In this document: positions 22,860 through 34,717 of the stretch, piece by piece
Layout: every line of letters begins with the position of its first letter
Position numbering within the stretch: position 1 is the stretch's first letter
DNA from: Cinnamomum chago
Taxonomy: Eukaryota > Streptophyta > Magnoliopsida > Laurales > Lauraceae
Length of the DNA: 64,000 nt
NCBI GenBank assembly: GCA_038049695.1
Contig: CP142460.1
Span: forward strand, 37,234,001-37,298,000
Direction of reading: 5' to 3'
Position numbers and translations under genes: made by a program
Notes under the pieces: model-generated
What the model saw: only the letters and a program-made list of their open reading frames with translations
Database searches by the model: none
What the model was told of the DNA's origin: nothing

Positions 22860-24814
22860 GCTACCAAGGTTCTGACCATCCATCGGTTGATTTGAGACTG
22901 GTGGGCCTTGGCATTTTCCAGGGTGACGGCAGCAACTGGGTGAAGCCTTTTCGACTTCGTGGCCATTTCAGCGCTGACTCAAGCTGGGATCATGGACTGA
23001 TCACATCCTACAGGTTGGCGGGGCCATTCTGAAGGAGGCTGAGATCTTTGATGTGGTTCGCGTTTTTCGGCAAACCGTGATTTTCTCCGATGAAGCCTTC
23101 ATGGCCATGTTGGAGTCATTCCTTCCATAAACCAACACCTTCATTGTCACGAATGGTGAGATTGATTTTACTTTGAAGGAATTTAGCACCATCACCGGGC
23201 TACCTGTCCTCGGCAAACTTTATGAGGAGTTCATGCCTATTGACAGCGTCCTTGAGGAGCAGTCTGAGGAGTTCGGATTTTTATATTTTCATCTTGTCGC
23301 CTTCTATGATTTTTTAAGGAGAAGGAGGGCTCGAAAGTCAGGTCCAGCAGTTGGAGGAGTTTTGGTTCTTTGTTCCCCAACTTCTTTGACAGTAGAGAGT
23401 CTTCTAATAGCACGACCCGGGAAGACTCCAGGTTCGAAGAAGACTTCTGTCACGCGAGGAGACTTGAAGGACTTCTTCATGACCACAGATACCATTTATT
23501 CTGACATTGTGCTGCGGAGGGATCTCGTTGTTTACCTCACTTATTGGTTGAGTGAGGTTGTTTTTGTTGGAAGAGATGGAATGCACATTAGGCCGCATTG
23601 TATCTTTCCGGCTTGTCAGATGGCATTTGGAGAGCGGCTTGCTTTGGTGCCTGCTCTTTACTCCTATTTGTGTATCGAACTGCAGGTTGTCGTTTTTCTT
23701 GTTCGGCTTGGGCTCCCTATGAATAGGGTATTTTCAGCCCATATATTTTATTCGTGGTATGTATTCCACTATCCTGGCTACCATCGATTAGGAGTTGCAC
23801 AGGATGATGACTCTTTCATAATTAGATTGGCTAGAGGGACAAACATTTTCGAATCTTTTTTGTCTGCCCGTTTGAGGATCCGACTGTTCAGGGACGGCGA
23901 GATTGGGCAATCTTCAGTGAAACTTTCTCCAGGTTGGCGGAAGAAGGCTTTTGATTTTGGTGTCTCCCGTGATTCCACCAGGGCAGGGTCGGGATGACAC
24001 TATTCTTTGACAAACGCAGGAAAGAGGTGGCTTTTCAACATACGCGTTGGTATGATGGTATACCGTAGACATCTTTTTGTTGATATCCAGTCGTATGTCC
24101 CCTCGCGTTTTACGCTGCAGTTGGGCTTCTCTCAAGGCATTGTTGGAGCACCTTCAAACATGGTGAAGCGTTTCGGAGGTTTGCAGGATGGAAGGAATGC
24201 ATGGGCTTTTTACAATGCGGATGACACTACCGCCATGATTTCCTATCCTGAGTTGCCTACTTTCCGGACAGTTCGCTTTACGAAATGGTTCGTAGAGAGC
24301 TTTTTGGTGTACCGGGGCTTTCCAAGAAGGAGCTCGATGTGAAGCAAATCTTCTGGGAAGGGTCTCGGTAGATCAGATGGAGTCCGACGAGAGGAAGTTC
24401 TGACTTTCCTTTCTGGAGAGAAGCACAAGATAGGCTTTCTCGGTGAACAGGACATCATCAGATCAGGAGTTGTACAAGAGATACCTGGTGAGGTCTTGAA
24501 ACAGTTAGAAGAGGAGGAGGTCTAGATCGACACTTGGATACAAGTGGAACGAACAAAGGCTTCCTTGGAGTCTACTGGAAGGAGCAGACCATCCGGTGAG
24601 GAGTCAAGCGAAGGTCCTGACTTTGATGATGGGGCGGGTACTTCAAGCAAATCGGCCCATAGAAGTAAGAGGAAGAGAGGGCAATGCCGTAATAAGAGGC
24701 GGCACGAAGACTCTCCTGATCCAAAAGTCCCTCTCACCATTGCTGAAGAGATGTCAGGGGACGCTGATGAGCCTCCGGAAAAGAGGAGCCGAGAGGAAGA
24801 GACTGTTAATGAAG

Positions 24815-25288
24815 GTATGATTCCTCCTCTTTCCTTTTTCGTTTCTTTCATTGAGATTTTCTTTTCTTTTTTATTTTATTTCTCTCCCTTTTTCAGTGGG
24901 AGATGATTATTTGGTGATGCCTGTGGTTCCGGCTGATGAAGCAGTAACGAATCCGATTGCGGCATTTGAAGAAGAACCGAGGGACTCTGGAGTGATTCCA
25001 GAATCTTCACCTAGTATGACTTCTTTGTGTTTTCTTTCTTTTTTTGTTTGTGTTGTCATTTGCTAACATGTTGCTTGTTTTCTTGTCAGCTGACTTGCCA
25101 TAAGATTCTAACGATTTTGAGCCATCCATGGACGCGACCTTTGACGATGCTTCGGATGAACTCATGGAGGCAAAAAGTATCCCACCGATCGTCGAAGAAG
25201 GTATTTGTAGCAATAACCCTGATGATAATGATTTTTTTAACAGGATCATATTCATACCTTTTTTTTTTTTGTTTTCTTTTGCTAGCAG
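24815..25288 (+). other. Three short introns in PMD relic
   Basis: Intron A 24815-24896 (82 bp), intron B 25014-25089 (76 bp), intron C 25201-25288 (88 bp). Each starts GT, ends AG and has a strong T-rich tract. Removing them keeps one reading frame from the linker at 24700 through to the coiled coil, with one TAA (one C to T change from CAA) at 25102. Sizes match typical plant introns. Confidence 0.75.
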
Positions 25289-26222
25289 GTTGTGAAGTAA
25301 CAGGAGAAGTTCCTCTGTCTTTTTCAGGGCCAAAGCAGGGGATGCTTGCAGTTGATCCAGGAGTAGGGACTTCTTCTTCTAGTTTCAATGTGGCAGGGGT
25401 GAATTCTTCTGAGGAGATTCCTTCGCCAGTGTCTCCAATTAGAAAGAGTCTGATGATCACTCCTCCAACAGGGCATGACACGGGCAGTCGACCAATGGAG
25501 AGGGGCGAGCCTTCATCCGGGCCATCTCTTCAGTATGCGAAGAAAGTGTTGAAGAGCGTCTTAAGCTTCTGGGTCGAAACTCTTTCTTCTGGCCATTTGG
25601 AAGCTAGCTTTGGCATGATCAAGCATGTACAGGACATCCTTGCTGATAGCGAAGAGGTCGGTCTGGACATTGCAAGTGCGAAGACTTTTGTTGATGAAGT
25701 CATTACTCCGGGCAACAAGTGGAATGAGACCAGGAGCTTCCCAAGCGGTGACTTTTTTAATGAGATGTTTTTGAAGCCTTTTGGCGATGTCAAGTTTGAA
25801 CTGAACGAGATCTCACGGACTCGGAAGCAATTTGTTCGAGAGAAGAATGTCACCGAGTTGGCCATCATTGAACTAACAGAAGACCTGCACCGTCTTGATA
25901 GGGAGGTCGTTGAGACCAGCCAGCGCCTCGAGCTATTGGAGGAACAAACTGCTGCCAAATGGACTGCTATTGTGGAAGCTCATGCTAGAGAGGGGACTCT
26001 GATTCGCCAGGTGGAGGAGGCTGACAGCAATCTCCGGAGGAAGACTCAGGAGTACGAGCAATGGCAGATTCTTTGGGAAGAACTTCCCCATGCTGCAGAT
26101 GGGTGGCGGCGTTCTGCCGCATTTTATGGAAAGATTTTTAAGAAGCATTGCCTGGAAACTTTAAAGGCTAAGGCCAAGAGTCTGCTTGAAGAGTTGAATT
26201 TTTGGTTGAATACCATGTTAGA

Positions 26223-26563
26223 CCGAGCTCCTGATTTTTGTAACAAACTCTTTTTCTTCTCTTTTTGGTACCTCCATGTAAAAAACATTTTTGGTACTTT
26301 ATATACCTTTTACTCAAATTCTTTTTTATGAAAATAAGCAAAAGTTGGAGAATGTTTGTTTGAAAGTTTGACCAAAAGGTTATCATTTTGTGAAAATCTC
26401 TTGCCAAAGGGTTGTTTTTGGGCATGAAAGCCAGATTTTGTGGCGAAAGCCTGGTTTTTTATAGCTTTAAAGTTAGATTTTGAGATGGCGTGGGAGCCAA
26501 ATTTTGTGGCGTAAAAGCCAAAATTTGTTTGTGGCATGGAAGGCAATGTTTTTGAGATGGCAT
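26223..26563 (+). other. 3' flank of PMD relic with GGC/GCC motifs
   Basis: After the coiled-coil frame the sequence turns T-rich. It then carries five short imperfect palindromes of the form GGCATGAAAGCC, GGCGAAAGCC, GGCGTGGGAGCC, GGCGTAAAAGCC and GGCATGGAAGGC between 26413 and 26550. Similar motifs (GTGGAAGGCG, GTAGAAGGCG) occur at 12965-13000. The stretch ends where the minus Sirevirus LTR begins. Confidence 0.5.
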
Positions 26564-28086
26564 TGAAAGTCCAGAACTGAACCCTAGAGGGGGGGGGTGA
26601 ATAGGGTACACTCAAATACAATGCCCAATTCTTCTTTAAACCAATATCAATTATGTTTTGAAGATCTAATACCAAGTAAAGAACCAATGAATATAATCAA
26701 AGTTGACATTGATAGGAAAAGAATAAATTTAAGGGTATCATCCACACAATACCATAACAAGGAAATTTATAGTGGTTCGGCCAATCATGCCTACATCCAC
26801 TCCCGGTATTTCTACCGGTGTTCCACTATCAATTTTAAGGTTTAGGCTAACCTCCAACCTTACAACCACAAATGCTTTTTACTCAATGCTAAGCATTAAC
26901 CTATACAATCTCATATGCTTTTCAATAGGCTGAGCATAAACCTTTACAACAAGATTTTTAATCTGAAAAACTATGCCTAAACAAGCATACAATGAGATGC
27001 AAGTGAATACAATTAAATGCCTCTTAACATAGGCTGATATGAAAGATGCAATCAAACTAAGGCATATGCATGATAAATACAAAGATCAATAAATGATACA
27101 TATGCCTTCAAACTACTTCTATCTCTTTTGAAATTCAATGCTCATAAATGATGTAAATGAGAGATAGAGTAACTACACATGTCTTTTGAAATAATGACAA
27201 ACTTGTTTTCAGAAAGTTTGAAATGAAACAAGCAAGTTTGAAAGAAACATTAAATGTCTAAACATGTGAGATTACTAATCAAATGATGAAGTTAAAATGA
27301 TAAACATATTTCAAAATCAAAGCATGTTTAAACACTCAACATTTGAACACGTTGAACACTTTAATCATGCCATTTGAAGAAATCAAAGATTTGAAAGCAA
27401 GCATGAATAAAATAAGATAAGAGGAGCAAACCCATTGAAGAATCAAAGGTTTGTCATGATGATTTGCCCTCCTAGCTTCCCTCTAGCGTAGCATAAAATG
27501 TTCCATCTTCCTTGGCCCTCAAAAGTCTCAAAAGTGTTGGCACAAAAACCAAGAAATGATTCTTTTTATAAGAAATTCGTCTCCAACGGATCTATTGTCG
27601 GTCGACCGACAAATGGAGTTCGGTTGACCGAACTCAACGGTCATAATCCAATGGCTATATTTTTTGAAATTTGCGGACCGTTGTAAAGTTGTCGATTCAC
27701 CGAACAGTAGTTCGGTCGACCTACTGTGCGGTGAACTGACAGCTGACCGACATTCCCTGATACACAGATTTTACATTCTGGATCCGGAACCGACAGCTGA
27801 CTAAACATAGGTCGGCTGACCGAACTTTCCCTATTTTTAAATGACTCAAAAAATGATTTTAAAAGGAAAGTTTGGTCTTAGAGAACTAAGCTAGACTAAA
27901 GACTAACATGTTTGATAAAAAGAGTTTTCTTTTAATTTAAAATAGCAAATCAAAACATGTTTGAGCAAAAACCTTTGATGCTAAGCTAAATATAATGTAA
28001 GAAGATTCCAATAAAGAAGTATGAGAGATCAAGCTTATGAAAATGATTGTATCCAATCTAATTGCAAACTAATGAAAACCCTAACA
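26564..28086 (-). repeat. 3' LTR of minus Sirevirus
   Basis: 1523 bp. On the minus strand it begins TGTTAGGGTTTTCATTAG and ends CTCTAGGGTTCAGTTCTGGACTTTCA-like (last bases GGACTTTCA). It contains GGTCGACC/GGTTGACC palindromes at 27598-27815, and downstream of them (minus sense) a TATA box, CTTATAAAAA, at 27563-27572. A poly-C run precedes the end, as in the family at 1669. Host-side 5 bp at 26559-26563 is GGCAT; the matching TSD copy is not in the window. Confidence 0.92.
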
Positions 28087-28591
28087 ATCTCCCCCTTTGC
28101 AATTTGATGGCAACTCTGAAGCTTGACTCTATCTTCTTCCTTCAATGAAACTTGGACATCTTCTTCTTTGGACCTTATGGAGCTTTGGATATTAGGGAGC
28201 ATTTGGATTTTCTTTACGAGAGCAATGAAGCAAACATCTATATCTTTGCTCCCCCTCAACTTGTGCCAAGAAGCTTTCTCTCCACCAGTTAGAAGACCGT
28301 AGCTCTTCTCCCCCTCAAACAAAGCCAGAGAAGAAATGATATTTGCCAATTCGTCTATATCTCTTCCCCTTTGACATCTAATTGCAAAGAATGTTGCCCA
28401 AAAAAAAAAAAAAAGACAAACCTTGTTAGTAGCACCTGTTTATAATATATGATAAAAGTGATATTTAGGTACAGGTGTTTTGAACCACAAGGAATTAGTG
28501 ATCAGGGCAAGGGCCAATGCCCAATTCATATCTCAAATTGATAAAACGTTCATTTCCAAGGGGTTTTGTAAAGAAATCAGCCAATTGAGCA
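28087..28591 (-). other. 3' untranslated region with multiple PPTs
   Basis: The PPT next to the LTR reads GCAAAGGGGGAGAT on the minus strand (28087-28100). Further GGGGGAG-type tracts follow near 28246, 28308 and 28363. The stretch 28450-28591 encodes, with frame changes, the end of the RNase H region (sequence equivalent to the FTK-PL motif near 28555). Confidence 0.75.
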
Positions 28592-29152
28592 TCAGTGGGG
28601 AAAGAAAAGTAACTCTATTATGCCTTGATCAGCATGGTCACACAGAAAATGATATCGAATGTCAATATGCTTGGTACGTGAATGTTGGACAGGATTTTTG
28701 GAGATACTAATGGCACTGGAGTTATCACACATGATAGGCATACATTGTTGTGGAACATTATAATCTAAAAGAGTTTGTTTCATCCACAACAATTGAGCAT
28801 AAGAACTTCTTGCAGCTATGTATTCAGCTTCTACAGTAGATAAAGATACTGAATTCTGTTTTTTACTGTGCCAAGCAACTAAACAATTTCCTATGAAATA
28901 GCAGCAGCCACTAGTGCTCTTTCTATCATCTATGGATCCTGCCCAATCAGCATCACTGTATCCAATCAATTGTAATGCTGAATCACTAGGATACCAAATA
29001 ACATAATTAGTAGTCCCATGAATATATTTGATGATACGTTTGACAGCTTTGAGGTGAGATTCACGAGGATCAGATTGATACCTAGCACATATCCCAACAC
29101 TAAAAGAAAGGTCCGATCTGCTAGCAGTAAGGTAAAGTAAGCTTCCTATCAT
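28592..29152 (-). pseudogene. Copia RNase H
   Basis: 186 codons covering the RT connection and RNase H: MIGSLLYLTASRSDL, the catalytic D of GYSDADWAG, E of TVEAEYIAA and D of MCDNSSAI are all present, then HIDIRYHFL. RNase H would remove RNA from the RNA:DNA hybrid in the particle. The frame breaks at 28591 before the C-terminal motif and is separated from the RT by a stop at 29157 (minus). Confidence 0.9.
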
Positions 29153-29158
29153 GCTTCT

Positions 29159-29900
29159 TTAGAGTTTTTTGTCAACCCTTTTGCCTTGTGGGTCATTTGA
29201 AAGTTTAGACGTAGATCCCATGGGGTTACAACTAGTCTTAGAGTTTCCTAAGCCGAACTTCTTGACAATTTCTAAGGCAAATTTGGACTGACTAAGGAAA
29301 ATACCCTTTTCAGTCTGATTAACCTGAAGTCCAAGAAGAAATTGCAGGGGACTGACCAAACTCATCTCAAATGTGAAACTTATTAACTCTGGAAATCCTT
29401 GAGCAAGTTTATCTGAAGTTGATCCAAAGACTATATCATCAACATAAATTTGAGCAACAAGAATGTCTTGATCAATCTTTTTAATAAAGAGAGTCTTGTC
29501 AACCTTTCCACAATTAAACTCATTTTCAATCAAATGGTTAGTGAGCTTTTTATACCACGCCCTTGGTGCTTGTTTTAAACCATAAAGAGCTTTCTTGAGC
29601 TTATACACATATTCAGGGTGATGGGGATCTTCAAAGCCTTCTGGTTGAGTTACATACACATCTTCCTCAATTTCACCATTTAGGAAGGCACTCTTAACAT
29701 CCATTTGAAATAATTTGATTCCCATACTACTAGCATATACTAATAATATTCGTATGGATTCCAAACGAGCTACTGGAGCAAAGGTTTCTTCAAAGTCAAT
29801 TCCTTTTATTTGAGCATATCCTTTTTGGCAACTAATCTTGCCTTGTTCCTTATAACATTTCCAGATTCATCTGACTTGTTCTTATAAATTCACTTTGTCC
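29159..29900 (-). pseudogene. Copia reverse transcriptase
   Basis: 201 open codons contain [37 protein letters not shown] and the catalytic [11 protein letters not shown] (YVDD intact, about 29442). Upstream, to about 29900, recognisable RT N-terminal sequence ([19 protein letters not shown]) is split by a frameshift near 29823 and a stop near 29890. Synthesises element DNA in the virus-like particle. Catalytic core is well preserved although the reading frame is not. Confidence 0.92.
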
Positions 29901-30235
29901 CTATTGGATTTTTCTCGTTAGGTAGAGGAACAAGATCCCAAAACATCGTTCTTCTTAAATTGAGTTAGTTTTTCCTGCATTGCCTCCATACATTCGAATT
30001 TAGATTTAGCCTCAGAGAAATTCTTGGGCTCGATTTGAGAAACAAAAGAGTAATGAGCACATAAATTTTGAACTTGTCTCCGAGTCATAACCCCACTTTA
30101 ATTGATGTTTCCAATTACATTATCCAATGGATGATTCTTCATTAATTTGGTTGGTATAATAGATGTAGCTGGAAGGACATTTTCTTTTTCTTTTGGAATA
30201 GATGGTTCAATGATAATTTCAGCTTCATCGTCGTC

Positions 30236-31149
30236 TTATAAAGTTTTTCCAAGTTGATTTGACTCATCAATAACAACATGAGCTGATTCTATTATGGTTA
30301 TGGTTCTATGATTGAATACTCTATATGCCTTACTTTTATTAGAGTATCCTAGAAAAATTCCTTCATCAGACTTAAGCTCAAATTTCTCCAATTGCTCTCT
30401 ATCTCTTAAAATGTAACATTTGCTGCCAAATACTTTTAAATACCCCAAATTAGGCTTTCTTCCAAAGTAAAGTTCTTAGGGGGTTTTCTTGGTATTTTTT
30501 GTTAGATAAACTCTATTTATAAGATAACAGGCAATATTAACAGCTTCAACCCATAGATTGTGAGAGAGATGTTTTTCATTGATTAAGGTCCTAGCCATTT
30601 CTTGAATCACTCTATTTCTCCTTTCAGCCACTCCATTTTGTTGAGGTGTTTTTGGAGCAGAGAATTGGTGATCAATGCCATGCTTATCACAAAATTTGGC
30701 AAATTTTTCATTTTCAAACTCACCTCCATGATCACTTCTAATCTTACGAATTTTGCTATCTTTTTCAACTTGAATCTTGTTGTAAATTCTAATGATATTT
30801 TCTACGGCATCGATTTAGCATGAAGAAACGCAATCCATCCAAACCGAGAATAATCGTCTACCATAACCAAAGTAAATTTCTTTCCTCCAATACTCTGCAC
30901 AAGTGCAGGCCCTATTAAGTCCATATGGGTTAATTCAAGAGGACGCGAAGAAGAAATATCCTTTAAACCTTTGAAGCTTTTCTTGATTTGTTTCCCTAGT
31001 TGACAGGCCTTACAGATATCAGATTTTTCATCACTCAACTTAGGAATTCCTCTCACAATTTCATTTTTTGATAAGATTCTCATAAGTTTGCAGCTTATGT
31101 GACCCATCCTTTGATGCCATAAGTAATTTTCTTGATCTTTTGTTATCAA
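30236..31149 (-). pseudogene. Copia integrase
   Basis: In minus order: the zinc domain (LWHQRMGHIS...CKACQLGKQ), then the core with HMDLIGP and VDDYSRFGW carrying the first catalytic acid region, ending at a stop near 30805. The middle (30450-30800) is recognisable only in shifted frames. A C-terminal piece (GYLKVFGSKCYI...FLGYSNKSKAYRVFN) lies at 30236-30448. It would insert the DNA copy into the genome. Multiple frameshifts abolish it. Confidence 0.88.
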
Positions 31150-31260
31150 GCACCTGGACTCATTTTCATCATGTTCTTCTATGATATAGATGTTTCCTTT
31201 AGTTCTAGAACCAGTGAGAATGACTTGATTGGATTTATCATCAACAACTTTGCAGATTGA

Positions 31261-32109
31261 CTATAAAAAAATAACTTTGTTTCCTTTGTCACATAGTTGA
31301 CTTATGCTAAGAAGATTATGCTTCAATCCTTCCACTAGAAAAACATCATTTAAGTTGGACATTTGATCTCCTTTCACACATCCTTTGCCAATGATTTGAG
31401 CTTTACTGTTATCTCCAAAAGATACATTTCCTCCATCATAATCCACAATAGAGCTGAATCTAGATCGGTCTCCTGTCATGTGTTTGGAAAAACCACTATC
31501 TAAGAACCAGGTAGGATTTTCTTTAGCTTTCAAGGCAGTTTGAACTAAAAGACTCTTAAAAGTTCTATCTTTAATAGTCCAACTAGACAAAGAAGATTTA
31601 GGAGGGATGATCATGGGAATAAACTTAAAAAGCACTCTAGTGGGATTTTCTAAGGACAATCTAATTTTGTATGGACAATTAGGAACTAAATGCCCACTAC
31701 AATTGCAAAAATGGTAGGTCCATCTAGAGGTATAGTTTTTCTCATCCATAGGTTTATAAGGGGTCCTAGTAAAATTTTGAAAGTTATTTTTGTCTTTCCT
31801 AGAGGAAACCTCAAAACCTAACCCGTTCTTGTCTCCAAAAATTTTATGCATACCCAACATTTGGTAAAACTTGTCATTACCTAATGTGAATTTATCAACA
31901 ACAAATTTACCTTTAGTGAGCTTCATTTGAAGGGATTTAGTCTCAAGTTGACTAGATTCAAGTTTGGGTTGTAAATTATGAATTTCCTTTTGAGCATGAG
32001 CTAGATTTTCATTTAATGTAGTCATCTTGTGTTCTAAAGTTCTTTCATCTTTCATAATAATCACAAGCCTTTTGGTTTCTTCTGTTAAGATTTTATTTTT
32101 CTTAATCAA
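31261..32109 (-). pseudogene. Sirevirus gag C-terminal part and protease
   Basis: 282 codons: a coiled-coil stretch (about residues 10-75), a KI-GDKNGLGFE segment, a second zinc knuckle of form CXCX3HX4C (CNCSGHLVPNC, altered spacing), then the copia protease site DSGFSKHMTGD at about 31470, and ILGKG/LLSISQLCDKG-like sequence leading to integrase. The protease serine-glycine pair is intact; the following residue is F where C is usual in this group. Order and content parallel the gag-only protein at 3652-5091. Confidence 0.85.
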
Positions 32110-32144
32110 GACGTCCCAATTTTCATATAGTTCATCATAGGCTT

Positions 32145-33281
32145 GTTAATTTCATCATTTGGTTGCTCTTTCCCTAATGTTTCATCTATTAGACTATTAT
32201 GCTCATTGTCTTCTTCAATAGATGTAAAGAGAAGCCAATTAGGGGAATTTTCATCTTCATCATTTTGGGATTCATTGTGGTCACCACCTTCATCTTCTTC
32301 ATCCCAAGTTATGTTTAAAACTTTCTTACCTTTCCTATCTCCCTTTTCAGATTCTTTGGGGGAAGAGCAATTTTGAGCAATGTGTCCAAACCCCTTGCAA
32401 TTGTAACATTGAACATCCTTCTTAAGGGATCCTTTGGAATTTCTTTGGAATCTAGGACTTTTATTTTCATCTGAATTTCTATTACTCTTGTTGTTTCTAA
32501 AGAATTTTTTAAATTTTTTAACAAATAAGGCACTGTCATCATCACTTTCATTTTCCTTTAATTGAGATGAAAATGCTACTCATTTCTTTTTACTGGGAAC
32601 TTCTAGATCTAGTTCATAGGTAAGAAGATTTCCTTTTAGCTCTTCTAGTTTGATTTTGTCAACATTTTTGCTTTCTGCTATGGCTACTATTTTGGGTTTG
32701 AACCTTTTCGGAAGAGATCTTAAGATTTTCCTCATAACCTTGGACTCATCCATTTTCTCTCCTAGACCTATAAGAGAGTTGACAATCTCCATGAATTTTG
32801 AATAGAATTCATCAAATGTTTCCTCCTCGAGCATCTTGACATCTTCAAATTTAGATGTCAACATTTGAATTTTAGCTATCTTAACTTGATCCGTTCCTTC
32901 ATGAGTAGTCTCTAAGGTACCCCAAACTTCCTAAGCCGTTTTGCAATTGACTACTCTATTAAACTCTTCTTGAGACAAGGCACAATACAAAGAATTCTTT
33001 GCCTTAGCATTTAAATTAGCCCTATCCTTTTCTCCTTGGGTCCATTCTCTCTTAGGCTTTGGTTTAATAGAGATGACATATCCTTCTGTGTCTTGCTCAG
33101 TGATAGTAGGAGGATGATAGCCTTCTTCTATAATACTCCACACATCTAAGTTTCGGGATTCTAAGAGCACTTGCATTCTAATTTTCCAGTAGCGATAATG
33201 TGTTCCATTAAACAAGTGTGGTCTATTTGTTGCATTACCTTCTCCCAAATGAGTTTGCATAATGACAACTAATGAAAACAC
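32145..33281 (-). pseudogene. Sirevirus gag N-terminal part
   Basis: Two open pieces of 116 and 94 codons (33281-32931, 32864-32580) encode the UBN2-type gag: RPHLFNGTHYRYWKIRM near the start, then FDEFYSKFMEIVNSLI and RSLPKRFKPKI. A third piece (32551-32315) carries the zinc knuckle CYNCKGFGHIAQNC followed by acidic sequence. Separating stops at 32930 (TAG) and 32577 (TGA) are each one transition from a sense codon. Gag forms the particle. The start ATG lies only 16 bp from the LTR of the next element. Confidence 0.85.
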
Positions 33282-33297
33282 ACTCTATGATTCTCTT

Positions 33298-34717
33298 TGT
33301 TAGATTGTATGGTCTCAATCCATCAGTTGATGTAATAAATTGATTAATTTCTTTATTTATCAATATAATCATGCTTTCCTTTCATGAGATGAATGGTGAT
33401 TTATTACTTAACGCACAAGACCAATACATATGACATAATGGTTCATGGATGAACCGGGTCCCATTAGTATATTAGATGTGATATATGTATATGGATGAGA
33501 TCCACATACGGGAGATATGTGTCACAAATCTTATACTTAAAATATCTTCACAACCAGTGATGAGACTGGGCATCTCATCTGACAAGGTTGTAGCACTTTG
33601 ATCACTATGAGATAGTGTGATCTGTCTCGATCATCAGAATGTAAGATTCTGGATCATAATATTTGTACATTGGATGTATTGAAGAACCATGAGAAGCACC
33701 TTATGAAATACTGTCTCGATTTAAGGATTGCTCTCATAATTCCCTAGCAATAGGCTCTCAATCCTGAGACATTGATGAACTCAAGTTTCTGTCTATTCAT
33801 TTGCTTTGAGTCACCAATGAGTGAGGCCAACTGTAGGTCAACACCTCGGTGTCTTGGGTACGTGGTAGTAGGACTGTGGGAACATGCAATGATCAAGATG
33901 GAATCTATCTACATTATCTTTTTGTGCCAATTCATGGATTTGTCATTAGTAAGTGTGCACCCATCTCGATTAAGAGTTAATTGGATGGTACTGATGATCA
34001 CTGTAATTAATTGGAGCTCAAGGATAATAAGATGTGGATCTAAGATTGGATGGGACAGATTTATTCCAATTGATCCATGGATAATGATAGAGGGGCCTAA
34101 TTAGACGAAGGACTTCTAATAGTGGTAATATTAAGCTACTAATTTGTGTGGAAGTGTGACTTCTAATACAAATTAGTAAGAGAGATAAGAGAGGAGACTT
34201 GAGGGCTATTTAAAGGGGAATACACCCCTTGGATGTCCAGCCATAAGAGTGCACGCCCAACCCTCTTTATTTGTGCAAGTGTTGCACAATTTTCTTCTCT
34301 TCTCTCTCTTCTAGTTGCCTTCTAGTTCCTTAGAGTTTCTAGCAGGGTTTTCTCTTCGAGATCCCACACATCTTCTTGAGAAAAGAGATCTGATAGAGGG
34401 TCATAGTGTGGAAGACAACAAGGTCTTGGAGATCTCTAATTGCTTCAAGAAGAGTTCTTGTTCTAGTTGGTTCTCTTCTCCTCGATTAGAGCACTACCGG
34501 GCTCCAAAGGTATAATATGCTTCTCTACTTGTTGTAGATTATTTTGTTACATGTAGTTGTTGATTTCTATCTTCTAGATAGGTTATATTGTTGTACATGA
34601 TTGATGAGAATGAGGGATTGCATCCTGGATAGTTAATCCTTCTGGATAGTTAATCCTTAAGTCAAGTGAGTCAAAAAGTTTTGAAAACCTATCCACGAGG
34701 CCCACCTACTTCCAACA
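33298..34717 (+). repeat. 5' LTR of copia #1
   Basis: 1420 bp, TGTTAGATTGTATGG... to ...CTTCCAACA. It is homologous throughout to the LTRs at 37617 and 62574 but lacks roughly 250 bp before the palindrome region and has only one clear GAAGT...ACTTC palindrome (34151-34163) plus a degenerate one. The TATA-like box reads CTATTTAAAG (about 34206). Preceding 5 bp is CTCTT (33293-33297), the predicted TSD. Confidence 0.9.

Larger units (their letters stand above)
19198..26222 (+). pseudogene. Plant mobile domain (PMD) protein relic with introns
   Basis: Coding begins MNKGKELVTDAP (19198). After a 1-base frame change near 19337 it runs to 19727, is split by a solo LTR, and resumes at 22865. The stretch 23020-23990 resembles the aminotransferase-like plant mobile domain (PF10536 type): ITGLPVLG near 23192, then LTYWLSEVVF and FGERLALVPALYSYL near 23540-23670. 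That domain occurs in MAIN/MAIL nuclear proteins and in plant transposons. Next come an RFGGLQDGRNAWAFYN block (24172-24220), a basic linker (24596-24810), three short introns and a coiled-coil C-terminus (25540-26190). Stops (TAA at 23129 and 25102) and at least three frameshifts make it a pseudogene. Function of the C-terminus is unknown. Confidence 0.65.
26564..33297 (-). mobile_element. Sirevirus-type Ty1/copia element, minus strand, 5' LTR missing
   Basis: Read on the minus strand: gag, protease, integrase, reverse transcriptase, RNase H, polypurine tracts and 3' LTR, the copia order. A long gag with two zinc knuckles and a coiled-coil segment, a LTR over 1.5 kb and multiplied PPTs fit the Sirevirus (SIRE/Maximus) group. 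The LTR ends and PPT match the gag-only element at 1669. Just before gag, where leader, PBS and 5' LTR should lie, the sequence stops at the TG of another LTR (33298), so the remainder is probably displaced beyond the window. Stops and frameshifts in every domain show it is inactive. Confidence 0.88.
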
